From NCBI GenBank assembly GCA_963513935.1, contig OY740776.1:10818724-10882723 (forward strand): a DNA stretch of 64,000 nt, written 5' to 3'. The DNA is from Aphrophora alni. Its lineage: Eukaryota > Arthropoda > Insecta > Hemiptera > Aphrophoridae. Under the pieces are notes generated by a model that saw nothing but the letters and a program-made list of their open reading frames with translations, was not told the DNA's origin and did not search any database. Both the position numbers and the translations under genes were made by a program. Shown here in pieces: positions 22,245-33,522 of the stretch (positions are counted from its first letter, which is position 1; each line of letters begins with the position of its first letter).

Positions 22245-24738
22245 TACAACGGAAATTCGTTGTATGGGGTTATATTTTGGTTAAAAAGGAAAAATATCAA
22301 AAAATAATCCCAATGCAAGGTTTGGATGTTTTGTAGAACTTTTTACTGCTTATAGCCGGTCGGTGAGATTGAACTATGAAATGGTCCAAGGTCGAATCTT
22401 ACCGACTTGTTCTAACGGTAAATTCCTATGTCGGCGGATTTTGAATTGAAAAATCATTTTTTATGAATTTTGAAAATGTGAAATAATAATGTATAAGGAT
22501 ATGTAGTTGTAATACAAGTCGTATGCAATACATATCTAGTACTGTTATTTCATATTAACTAACAGACGTTACGGCATATTTAAATGAAGAATTTAAAATT
22601 TTTCAAAATTAATAAAAATTAACAAACCTTGATATTTTTGAAAATAAAATGTAATTTTAAGATGAAAGTATTCTTGATAAAATTTGGAAAAAATTGATAT
22701 TTAAAAAGTTAGCAGAAAAGGTTAAGTCTAAAAGCTAATAAAAGTAAATAAAAATAAATTTTGAAAAAAGGATTGTATAGAAGTAATTAAATAAATAAAG
22801 TTATACTATAATTAATGATTAAAAATATAAATTTGAGTAAAACAAAAGAGTTATGGTTTTCACGCTATATTATGAAAAGGAAAAAAGATAAGAAGTGGAA
22901 ATTTTGCAAAAAGAGTTTAAAACCTAATATCTAAAGATTGTGTAAATTTCAGGAAAATCAGTTAATAAATAAACCCCAAACCCAAAGGTGTGAAAATATG
23001 CACGGGATTACATCACTACCAGAAGTCGTAGAATTGTGTTATCACGGCTAGTGCGTTTAAATTACGAAATAAACAAAGTTACAAAGTTTGAAAGAAAAAA
23101 CTTTAAAGGTGTAAGAATTAAAAACTGTAAATTACGCAAATTCTTACGTAAGCTATTGAAGGCGAATGAATAGTCCGAGAAATGTCATTCGAAGTGCGGG
23201 AAATTGCCGCGGTCGAGAGCTACAATACACCGGTTACGAAAAAACGCAAAAACTGTTAGGAAAAGTGTTATAGACAATTAAAAGGAAAACAATGAAGATT
23301 TTTTCATCAGCCAGTTGCAAGTTGCAGGGTTTAAATGTTCAAGGATAAGTGACGTAGTTAGAGGCGGAGTTAAGATACCAACTTACAGCAAAAATAAATT
23401 AAAGGATTAATTAGAACAAAGTGATTAAAAAGGACAATTTAAAAACAGTAAACATAACAAATAAATTAATAATAAATAACAGAACCACCTACACCAAAAA
23501 TAATCAAGAAATTGCATAGAAATACATCATAAATGGAACTATCGTATCGGTCCAGTGAGGGAAAAAAATTGGTATCGATATACGATAGTTTTTGGCTATA
23601 AAAAGAGCCGCACAAATCTCATAGAGGTCTCTCTCTTAAAAAATTGGTGGAAACAGTTGCTAGGGGTGACTATGCCCGAACGTCTCTTTTAAAAAATAGT
23701 TTGAAGAAGTTTAAGTGTTACAATGCCAACGTATTAAAACAGCGTCAGCGAGAGCGATAGAAGGGAATAGATTCGAACAACCAGCCAGCCTTCTGAACTC
23801 CATGGAGAAACTATAGGACAACTTTAATCGAAATTCAACCAACCAGACACCAGAGGACCATCAGCATCTCAGGACTCAGGATCGACAACACGGCGGACAA
23901 GGTCTGAGAAAATCCAAATTTCCTTTTTTAAAGGGCAAAATTGGCCCGATTTTAGAGTCTCACTGATTTTCCTGAGATAATTTTTTTTTTGTGTGTAATT
24001 AAATGAATATATTAAATAAAATGTCAAAATCATGTGTGAAGAAAAATCTTTTCAATAAATAAATTTAATAAATGAAATAATTTAAATTCAGAAATAATAG
24101 AAATTTGTTGTTTTCTATATATCAATTATAAGAAATTCATAAGTAATTGCCTTCTGCTCAAAAGAGAAATATTTAGTTATTATCCATTAGTTTTATTAGA
24201 GAAATTGTTTGATTTTATTTTGTTGACTTGTGTCAAGTTCATTATTTCAGTTGTTTTATTTCAGTTAATTAAAAGAATTAATTTTTTCATTTTTCCTCTA
24301 AATCTGTGTTTTATTTAGAATTGGTCACACATATATATGCTATATTTTCAGGTTTGTGATTATAAAAAAAAAGGGTAAAATATATTGTATCAAAAAGGTA
24401 TTCCTAAGGACACACCAGCGAGATTAAAATTCAAAAGTAAAGTAAATTCGTGTTCTCCCTGAGAAATAGGGTAATCATAAATACAGTTTCTGGAAGTCGT
24501 AAATAAAAAGGGGGGTACCGGTAATTTGGGGCAACTCAAATTATCGAAGAAGTTATTCAATCCAGGCCAGCAAGATAGTAAGCCAAAAACTTCCAGTGGA
24601 TTGGATAATTTATTCTTTTTGTCACGCGAGAACGAATCCTGTAGGCTAAAAATCTCAGGATTCGAGACTGTTACGTATTAATTAAGATAGGGGGAGTAAT
24701 TAGTCTGACTCTAAAAAAGATAGAGTTTTTTCGTTGTA
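22245..24738 (+). repeat. 3' LTR (2494 bp)
   Basis: Identical by eye to the 5' LTR apart from one A fewer in the run at about 24364. The promoter motifs recur here (TATCGATA at 23573-23580). Many AATAAA-like words occur, so the polyadenylation point cannot be fixed. Confidence 0.96.
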
Positions 24739-26775
24739 GTTCAGTATATAATACTCCATCCTACAAAAGATTGAAGACAAAGACTACAGTACAATGTTCT
24801 AGGATCTTGATTTTCCTTTCTCTATATCTTTTCTAGAAACAATAACTTCATAAAAAGATAATAAAACACAATTTTTTTAATTTTGTAATATCCACTTTTT
24901 ATTAGTCTAGCCGACCAATGGTTTCGCCTGCTAAGGCATTGACGAGGCTGTATTACAGACTAAAGAAAAAAGAAAGAAAAAAAGAAAAAAAGAGAAAACC
25001 TTAAAACTAGAGGGTGGGAGTTTGGATACAATGAATGGAAGGTTCGGGAAATACCCGGCCTGGGCAATGACCATAGGAACAATACATAATGGGAAAACCA
25101 GTTGATTGTTCTAAGTACAGCTAAATTGTTAACAGCTTTCCTTCTAAAAAGATTATAATGATAATCATAATATAATTTTTTTTTTTTTTTTTAATAAGAA
25201 GTGTAACGGTATTGTAATTCAGCTTTGTAAATAGACATATGAAAGTCACCTCAGGGCTCATAGGCCAACCATAAATTTCAAATCCTGACCTCACCAAAAA
25301 CAATCATGAACAAAGAAATCCATCACATAGCCTAGCCTAGCCTATTTCATAACATAAACCATTTCAATCATTTAGTGTAAGAAAATAATCTGTTCAGTGT
25401 AATGAAGTTAAGTTCAGTGTAGTGAATTACAAAAAAAAAAAAACTGAGCAATTATGGAGCTACAACAATGAAAAATCATCAATTGGAACTGGAGTACCAA
25501 GGCAGACAGTTGATCTAATTTGTGTTCGAACCATTTTAGGTAACCATGAACAAACAAAAATAAATTAAAATATTTAATCATTTGGTAACTATAAAATCAC
25601 TCAATCATCCATTTAGTAATTAAGAATATCAATCATAAATTTTAATTTGTGTATCTTAACGGTTGTTTTTAATCTATTGTGAACTTAGTAAATTAGTTCC
25701 CTGAAGATAATAAATCTGACTTTGTATCCATATTCTCTGCCTATTTCATTTGTTTAATTACAATAATAATAATAAATATTATAGAAGTCTACACATGAAT
25801 AAAATAATTTACCCACTTATGGTCCTATAAACTTTTTACAACACACACTTAGAGTCTTCCCCCTCCCCCACCTCCATTTAAATACACATGAGTATACTCA
25901 CTTTTGTAACAAACCTCATAAAACAAATAGTGCAATCCCAAATTGGCAATAAATATTTATAGTTCGTCAAGAAATGATATGTTACAGTACAGTTACTTTA
26001 TTTAACGATGTAGGCCTATAATTTAAACTTAGCACAGCAAATACCAGAGGTAAATATTTCAAATTAGAAGCAATTTTAGATGATAATAAATCATGACATA
26101 CAAGACTATATAACTAGGTTACTCGTATTTCAAAACACCTGTAATAAGTAAAGCTATTAGAATTGCATTACCTGATATAAAGTAATTGAGTATTAATTTC
26201 AATGCAACAAAAGTGACAGATGAATACACAAAAAACACTTGCTAATTACTGTGATATTTCCTTAAAGCTTACACGAATTAATATTGAATTTCCCTTGGTA
26301 AAATAGCTATTACAAGCCAACCTCTTGGAAAAATCAGGAAAAATTCATTTTTTCTGATGTTTGTTGTTACCGCCAATCCGAATATTGATAATAATTAAAT
26401 TAAAATGACTCACCGTCACAATAATCAAAAGTGATTTTACTCTTCACTACAGTTGTAAAAATCAAACATTAAGGCTTTGTGTCAGTGTTATGAACTACAC
26501 GCGCGTTATTTAATTTATAATTTATGACAACAAACAATTTCCATCAAGCGTAACTTGAAAATGGTGGAATAGCCAAAACCTGCCTTAGCGAAGAGAAAAT
26601 CACTATTTACTATTGTGACAGTAAGTCATTTTAATTTAATGAAGAGTTAATATCTGAGATCATCAAATAAGCACTGATGACCTTCAGAACACTTTTCAAG
26701 TTTTATATATATATAAAACTCATAAATATACATTTAAATCTTTGTGTATTAATTTTAATTTGTGTATCTTGTTTA
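24739..26775. other. gene-free region right of the LTR element
   Basis: Begins with the second GTTC target copy. It holds a purine-rich A/G tract (24962-25000), a T-run near 25176 and repeated GTTCAGTGTAGTGAAT words near 25395-25430. No credible gene. Confidence 0.45.
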
Positions 26776-26994
26776 AAGGTGCAAACAATACTGTCATCAT
26801 CACTTTGTAAAGGGAAAAAAGAGTATAAATAATGACCCCCTAGCCCTCGAATACTTTAATAGTATTAGGGTCGGAAAAGAACAAGAGTTGGTCCAGAGAG
26901 AACTAAGGGGAACTAACCCAAGGCTACATGAAGAAAGGTGTAGATCCAGTTAGAATCCTTGGACCCACCATTCCTATACCCACTCTGAGCAGTA
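26776..26994 (-). repeat. dispersed LINE-tail/SINE-like repeat, copy 9
   Basis: Contains CCCTAGCCCTCGAATACTTT, AACAAGAGTTGGTCCAGAGA and GGTGTAGATCCAGTTAG. Its distal end stops abruptly at CACTCTGAG, where the Tigger-like terminus begins, which suggests that this copy was interrupted by that element. Confidence 0.7.
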
Positions 26995-27825
26995 GACGCT
27001 ATTTTAACAGGCACGTTTGGGACCACGCCATGCCGTATAACCGATTTTGCCGAATAATCAAGCATATCTAGTTTTTAAAGGGGATACCAAGAAAATTAAC
27101 TCTATACAAACCCAAATGAACGAAACGCATATTTGACATGACAAGGTTATGAAGAAAAACACAGAGTACAAAATGCTGAACATTCCTTTAATTTAATATA
27201 AAGTAATGTATGTATAAAAATGCTAAATGGCGAAAAAATTAATTGTACATTACAGTTCGTACATAAGATCAAATCCAAATCAAATATCATATGTACTGTA
27301 CATTATGTTTAGTTAAGGTTGTACACAGTATGTACTGTAAACTGGTCTTACGAATGAAAATTAACATGTGTGTTAAAAAAAGTCTCTGATGTCACGTTGC
27401 TTTCGTGTTTCGGATTTCTTCTTTAAAACTTGTTTCGGATAAAACACAAATTTATAAAGTTCTGTGGAGTTCTAGCTTTTATTGGATTCAGCAAATGTTA
27501 TAAAATGTATTTAATGCATCAGTAGCTTCTTTCCACGAAACTTTAGGTGCACGAGACTGTGCTGACAGTTACGTCACACTACAGTACTGCACTGTACAAT
27601 ACTGTAGTATAGTATCACGTCAGACGCAGACAAACACTGGATGACTAAGAAAACGATGCGCGCAGCCCACTGCACTTGCGGGAAATGTCAGTCGAGGCCT
27701 GTGAGCCGCCAGAACATAACCGGGTTGAGAAACCAACCGGGTTGAGAAACCAACCGTGAGTGGCTGATGCCGGTTAGTAGAATGTGCCGGTTGTTAGAAT
27801 GCCGGATAAAAGAACGTCTACTGTA
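26995..27825 (-). mobile_element. Tigger/pogo-like DNA transposon remnant
   Basis: The ends are inverted copies: CAGTAGACGCTATTTTA at 26995 and, reversed, CAGTAGACGTTCTTTTATCC at 27825. CAGT... ends with ATCCGGCA-type subtermini fit the pogo/Tigger group. The interior carries the decayed C-terminus of a CENP-B-like transposase on the minus strand. A clean TA duplication is not visible at the left edge. The ~830-bp length implies a large internal deletion. Confidence 0.7.
27385..27555 (-). pseudogene. C-terminal relic of a Tigger/pogo transposase
   Basis: On the minus strand, in two frames, are the fragments KVSWKEATDALNTF, FAESNKS-NSTELYKF and ETRKQRDIRDFF. The order 'DAL ... hydrophobic helix ... 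basic region ... I(R/K)DFF' is the characteristic tail of Tigger/Jerky-type transposases. At least one frameshift and one stop disrupt it, and the catalytic DDE domain is absent. Confidence 0.65.
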
Positions 27826-27912
27826 GTGTGTACACAAAAATTGGCAGGAAGCCTAAAATGAAAAATACCAGTCAATTTTTAAATTTCATAAAACAATTTT
27901 CCAGTATAAAAA

Positions 27913-27995
27913 TCCATGTATATGTATATATATATCCACCTGACCAGGCCACGCCTAGTTGACTACATATATATATATATAGCTACCTGGTAAGA
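27913..27995. repeat. (AT)n with CACCTG/CAGGT flanks
   Basis: TATATATATCCACCTGACCAGG, a short GC-containing spacer, a second AT run and AGCTACCTGG. The AGGTAGCTATATATAT junction is shared with the interior of the MITE at 9191-9624, so this is likely a piece of a related element. Confidence 0.6.
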
Positions 27996-29639
27996 TCTCG
28001 CCTACGTCTTTTACGTAACGCCATTTAGATGCTACTCACTGTAAAGTCAATTTCATACCTTAATAAACCTATTTTCTATTACACAAATATATTTTGTGAC
28101 TTTAAAAGTGTCTTCTGAAATTAAAAATGATCTGATTGTTTGAAAATAAGGTAGCGATAACACATTCACTAACTTGACTAAAATAGTCATAAATGTTAAT
28201 GTTAGCTTTCGTTATCAGAACTGTATTTTAACCTAACAGCTGAATTTCCTTGTTTTCTGTGTTATTTGACTGTGAATAAATTCATTTTGGGACTTGAAAA
28301 GTGTCTTCCGACAAAAAATATGATCTGATTATTTGAATACAACGTAAATACTTTACGACTTCATAATTTTTCATAGAAAAATCCAAGACCAAGGTACAAC
28401 CGATAATTACCATTAAAGCTAGCAAAAATCAACTAACCTGCCCAATATGTAAAAGTAGGTTAAGAATCAAATAGAAATTAACAGAACACAAGAAACAAAA
28501 TGATCTGGCTCAATCTACTCATGCAGGATGTAAATATAGGCTCCAAGTTAATTTAGTGGTTTTACAAATTGAATTATGAATTAAAGCACCTTAGATCCAC
28601 TAGGGCTTAATCGCAGCCAAGTAACCACATTCAAAGATTGTGCAACTCAATTTAGAAAAAGGAATAATAACAGAAAATCTAAACAATATAAAACAGCGAA
28701 TAATAATAATAGATTTTAAATAAGGTTATTAACTTTTAGTCTGCCTGGTGAAGTGGGAGTGTCAAAATATGAGCCGACTTGACCTAGCCCTAGTAATGAT
28801 AGTATTCCAATTTGTTCATAATCTGCCATACAAACAATTAAAAAAGTGTCCAAATTATAGGAAAACATTAATAGTGTGACGGCTTCTTGTGAAAATATTG
28901 GTATATTTTATACTTACAAATAAATTGTCAAAAATCGGAAATTAGGCTAGTGATTGAGAACTACTGTTATATATTTTAAACTCTATCAGACTTATTTTTG
29001 AAGAATCCTTTAAGCTTACGAGTTAATTCACTAATCAATCATTATATCTTAACATTTTCAAACCTATTAATAATTTATACTTATAAAATTAAGAAAAACT
29101 TACAAGAGTTGACGCAAAATACTGGAGCTGTCTATCCTTGCAATTGACCTTCAGAAAGGACAAACCAATAGGATGTACTCATGTAAATTACTGCTACATA
29201 GAGATTTAAAAAATCCGAAGAACAGATGTTATGAATACGTGACAACATACTAGTGTATATACTGTGATTATGAAAAGTTATATTTTTTATAAACTCAACG
29301 TTAGTATAAATGGTTTGTTTGTTTTTTTCATTTTAGTAAATACTTTAACAAAACACTATTTTACACAACTTTTGTACTATATAGCAGTCATATTAGTTTA
29401 CTCCTTAATTTATATAATATCTTGATTTTATTATCCAAAATTAATTAAAAGATGTTTTTTTTAAAGTATATTCCTTAAATAGTTCATATACGAAATGAAG
29501 TAAACAATAATAATGTTGCAATTTTATAATACATATCTCATGTTCTCCTTTTTATATCAACCATACTCCAATCTATTTGTAATGAACAAGCTACTGCTAC
29601 CTACTGGACATAGGTAGTACTTCTTTCCAAATAAACTCC
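27996..29639. other. gene-free AT-rich region
   Basis: No gene or clear repeat boundary. Two weakly similar blocks at 28085-28150 and 28285-28345 (both with GTGTCTTC...AAAATGATCTGATT-like words) suggest an old duplication. Confidence 0.4.
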
Positions 29640-30225
29640 ACTAAGGAGAACTTGTTTCGTATTGGTTATTAACGCCATGTAAAACAAATTGGACCATCAT
29701 GGTACCTACCCAGCTCCATCATACAATGCAATACAAGCAGATTCTCTAAAATTAAGTTTGGCTCTAGAACCTTGTGGGATATAAATATATTGAATTTTAT
29801 TGGTAGATTAAGGGTTTTTACTCAAAGATAAATTTATGTTAAACAGGTCTTCTGAAGATCGTAATTGTGTATATTACTACATTTTTGACTTCGGCTAGAC
29901 CCTAATGGGCCTCGCTTCGCTCGTGTCAGTGTCTCAACCTCGGCGGGTCTCCACTGTCTCGCTACTGTCTTGCGAGTAGCCTTGGTTCTAAATTACATTT
30001 TTCACAATAACTTCGCAATTTGTCATCGTAGAGAGGTGGGTTTGGTATCATTACATGTAGAATTGAAATCTGCAAATTATTGTCTAATTTATTACAAGTC
30101 GAATATTATATTACACTACATATGAACAAAACAACTGTTCAAACCTGCAGCCAAATTTGGACATTTTAAAATTCGATTTCCTCAACGTCAATAGGGTTCT
30201 ATACATGCACGCCGTATAATCTTAC
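29640..30225. repeat. dispersed repeat family B, copy 1
   Basis: Shares ordered blocks with 57600-58030: ACTTCG-ATTTGTCATCGTAG, GAATTGAAATCTGCAA and TCAATAGGGTTCTA. Shorter relatives occur at 50190-50290 and 51035-51130. Boundaries are approximate and the superfamily is unknown. Confidence 0.6.
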
Positions 30226-30566
30226 AAATTTAATGTAAATTTCTTAAATTTTCGGCCACTATCGTTACTGATGTATAGAGAAAGGATGATGATGTCGTGA
30301 AAGTGAAGATTTGTAAAAAAAAAAAAAAAAAGTAGGTAGACTTTTTTACGATTAAAAACGTACATACTGATTAAGTAAAATTAAAATTATTGTAATTAGG
30401 GAAATAAATCCCAATTTCTATAAATTCCCAAGCAAATTACAAATTTATTTTTTGGTACTACTGTATTTGTTTTCTACCTGTGTGTTTTTAGTTAAAAATA
30501 TAATTTCGGAAACCTAATCACCCAAATAAATATGACATGATATGATAGTTAAGGTATCCAGCACCG
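30226..30566. other. gene-free AT-rich region
   Basis: Holds an A-run at 30315-30331 and nothing else that I recognise. Confidence 0.4.
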
Positions 30567-30950
30567 CAGTGGCGGCTCCAGCGGGTAGACCCGAGCCTAT
30601 CCAACTTATTTGGTTTTCGGCCGGTGACACGCCTAAATGTACATATTACCGTTTTAAGGTGTATTAACGAGCTGTATGGTTTACATTGATTTAAATATTA
30701 TTTCTCAACAACTACTTTTGTGACACTTATAGGCAATAAAATAAATTACATATCATAAAATAACAAAAATATTTTTATTTTTCATAGTTGACCTGGCTCC
30801 ATAGTTTTAAAATTAACAGTGTGGCGTATGCTTTTATCTTCAATAAGCAGTCTCCCCTTATCCTAGGGGGTATTTACCCAGGTCCCCCGCCATAGTCATG
30901 ACACCCCTAAACTGTGCCTACCCAAATAAAAAATCCTGGAGCTGCCCATG
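30567..30950. mobile_element. hAT-like non-autonomous element (decayed)
   Basis: Begins CAGTGGCGGCTCCAG and ends with an inverted approximate match (CTGGAGCTGCCCATG). CAGTGGCGG is a common hAT terminus. Flanks CAGCACCG and CCAGCAGT suggest a degraded 8-bp duplication, but the match is imperfect. No transposase frame. Confidence 0.5.
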
Positions 30951-31046
30951 CCAGCAGTGTCATGACGCCAGCTTAACGAGTGGAGGGTCCTTGTACAGCC
31001 TCAAGGGCCGCTATGGAGACTTTTTAATATATTTAAGTTAGTTAAA

Positions 31047-31742
31047 GTATAGAGTCGGTTAGTAGTAGAGAAAAATTAGAATATAAAAGTGATGTAACTC
31101 GGAAGTTGTTTTTTTTTCTCTTCTTTTTATGCAACTGAGTGAAAAAACCGAAAAAAATAGCAAAATCGGACTGAAGCTTCGTTAGAAAAGTGCGTTTTTG
31201 AAGCATTTTAAATGCATCGCTACACTATTTTTTAAATATCTCCCACTCGAAAAAAATGAAAATACTCGGAAAGTAAAGTGACTAATTAAGAGCACTTTAT
31301 AACCTCAAAAAATTCGAATTTCTGAATAATAAAAAATTGTTTTTCACAAATAATGCAACAAATCGGTGAAAGAAATCATCAGATCTTCACGAAAATTGAA
31401 CAAAATATGTATCTTTACACTAGAAATCGGTGGTCAAATTCGCAAAGAATTATTTTTACGGCCATATTTGGTCATTTTCGAAAACAAAATTTAAAGCATT
31501 GTAATTTAGTGAGAAGTGGTCGAATTAAAAAAAAAAAATAGCGTAGCTATGCACTCAAAATGCACTTTTCTAACGTAGCTCCAGTCAGATTTTGCTAATT
31601 GTTTCCGTTTCCCACTCAGTTGCATGTGCAAAAATAAAAATCCAAAAAATTCAACTTCCCAGTTAGGCTACATTACTTCTCATCAATTTTTTGACAAATT
31701 TCCCTCTACTATAGGTGACAGACACTACAACTAACCAACGTC
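31047..31742. repeat. long fold-back element, arms ~330 bp
   Basis: The left arm contains AACTCGGAAGTTG, TGCAACTGAGTG, AGCAAAATCGGACTG and CGTTAGAAAAGTGC. The right arm carries their reverse complements in mirrored order (GCACTTTTCTAACG, CAGTCAGATTTTGCTAA, CACTCAGTTGCA, CAACTTCCCAGTTA). It has no coding capacity, and a transcript would form a long hairpin. Confidence 0.75.
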
Positions 31743-31871
31743 AAAAATAGTGATATACACAACTGTTTTACCCTACTGGGTATACTGGATATTAACAAAC
31801 TTACACCCTACTGGTTAAAAACCAATACAATTTAACATTTCTTACAAGGCCCAAGAAACCAATATTTAGAC

Positions 31872-33514
31872 TAGCGATGTTGATACTCGGGTGAATTACT
31901 CGGTTTCAATACTCGTATTATTATTTCGAAATCGAGTATCTGCGCAGAATGATTTTGCGCATCGGATTCGAACTCAGCTTTACCAATCAGATCGTTTTAG
32001 ATAAAACTACACTTTTGCGTTCTATCTGTTAGACTGATCCACCAAGTATTTATTTTTTTAAACAATATGTGATTGACACTTGTAATACGTAATTAAATGT
32101 TATCCTGCCTCGACACAAATTCAGTAATTTAACGTTAGTACAAAATTATTACCAACATTAATAATTTAGTTATTATTTAAAATAACAGCCATTCTTTTAT
32201 AAAGTACACCTCATGTCAAAAAAATAATTTTTTTTTGTAATTTCAACGCCTTGACTTTATGTATAAACATCCATATAGTACATAAATATGAATAAAACCA
32301 TGATTTTCCCCCAATTTTTCATTATAATATTGATTTCAGTATTTAAAAAAAAAATAGAAATAGGCCCTATGATTCACAGCCTACAAGAGCATCAGTAGGT
32401 CTACAGTTGTTGTGTTGTTGTAATTTTAACAAAATATAGGCCTAGTGTCTTTCTCAGATTTATTATGGAAATTTGATAAAATATTAATTTTAGGGCTACT
32501 GGAATAACTTCTTTAATTTAATTATTTTCCATTTGTTTAGCCAAAACAACATGTAACAATTAGTGTAGTTAACTATGGATTATCTTTAAGTTCATAAATA
32601 AAAAGTATTTCTTTCATATATTGTATTTCTACACTACACGTGTCACGTCCGTTACAAAACGATGTCACGTCCGTGACGACAGGAAACATTTTTTTTCTCT
32701 CAACAGAAATAACATAATAAAAACTAGATATTATGGTTATAAAGATTATATATAAAGCAATAAAGTAATATTTTATTTTATATCCTAACTGTAAATACTT
32801 AACAGAATTTTTTATAAGACTTGCCGAACCTCAGGAGACAGGTGAATTTCTTGTCACGTCCGTTACAGCCAATTAAAGTTTAATAATACCTAGACTATTC
32901 AATCATGCCACATGAAATTTGGCATACAGTTAAATAACCTTCTTTCCTTTAGGCTCAGCAAAGAAAATATTTGCTAGTGAATAATTTTTAGAATTTTTTC
33001 TACTGTAAAGTCATCTAATTGTCACGTCCGTTACAAAAGAATGGCTGATAAGTCAATTTACTATATTTTTTATAAAGATGGTAGGCTAACCTATTAATAT
33101 TTATTTAAATATAAATAATAACAATTAAATAATAATTTAATTTACTTTTTGTTAATGTGGAAATAAATGAATATTATTATTTTAAATTGAACTTGTTAAC
33201 CAATCTAAATCATTTTAACTCAAAATCGTAATGTTTAATTTAATGTGTAGTGAAAAATCAGCTTAGAAACTAATATAACCAAAGTAGAAACATCGAGCAT
33301 TTTGTTTGGAATTGACACAACACTAACGAATATCGTTGTCCGAGGATTTTATTTCGAATTCATACTCGCACATTACCTCCTCCTTGTTCCTAGTTACGAG
33401 GATTTCGTCCGAATATTTTAATACGAAACCGAGTGTATTTTAATACTCGGAATGCTCCGAGGATTTTGATACTCGGACTCACCGAGTATTTTAATTCGAA
33501 CTCACATATCACTA
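31872..33514. mobile_element. hAT-like non-autonomous transposon, 1.64 kb, perfect 8-bp TSD
   Basis: The left end TAGCGATGTTGATACTCGG pairs with the inverted right end TAGTGATATGTGAGTTCG. Identical 8-bp direct repeats ATTTAGAC lie directly outside (31864-31871 and 33515-33522), which fixes the boundaries and fits hAT transposition. The subterminal regions are rich in ACTCGG/CCGAGTATT words in both orientations (31885-31930 and 33330-33500), typical of transposase binding sites. There is no transposase frame. The interior carries four copies of GTCACGTCCGTKAC. Confidence 0.9.
32641..33034. repeat. GTCACGTCCGTTAC motif cluster, first set
   Basis: Copies at 32642-32655, 32664-32677, 32853-32866 and 33021-33034. 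The last is followed by AAAAGAATGGCT, a phrase repeated after the copy at 36037. The motif is otherwise rare in this AT-rich window. Confidence 0.75.
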
Positions 33515-33522
33515 ATTTAGAC

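Larger units (their letters stand above)
12343..24738 (+). mobile_element. complete Ty3/Gypsy LTR retrotransposon, ~12.4 kb
   Basis: The whole element runs from LTR start TACAACGG (12343) to LTR end CGTTGTA (24738) and is flanked by the 4-bp duplication GTTC (12339-12342 and 24739-24742). Order of parts: 5' LTR, primer-binding site, leader, gag, pol (protease, RT, RNase H, integrase), ~1 kb non-coding, polypurine tract, 3' LTR. Integrase after RNase H places it in Ty3/Gypsy. The LTRs (2.5 kb) are much longer than the usual few hundred bases. Long LTRs, a 4-bp TSD and a TGGCGCCC-type primer site recall the Osvaldo/Ulysses group of insect Gypsy elements, but that placement is inference. The two LTRs appear to differ only by one A, so the insertion is very young and may be active. 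Confidence 0.96.

Noticed and set aside
24895..25080. tRNA or SINE head next to the LTR element
   Set aside because: GGTTCGGGAAATACCC resembles a B-box, but there is no A-box at the right distance and no cloverleaf.
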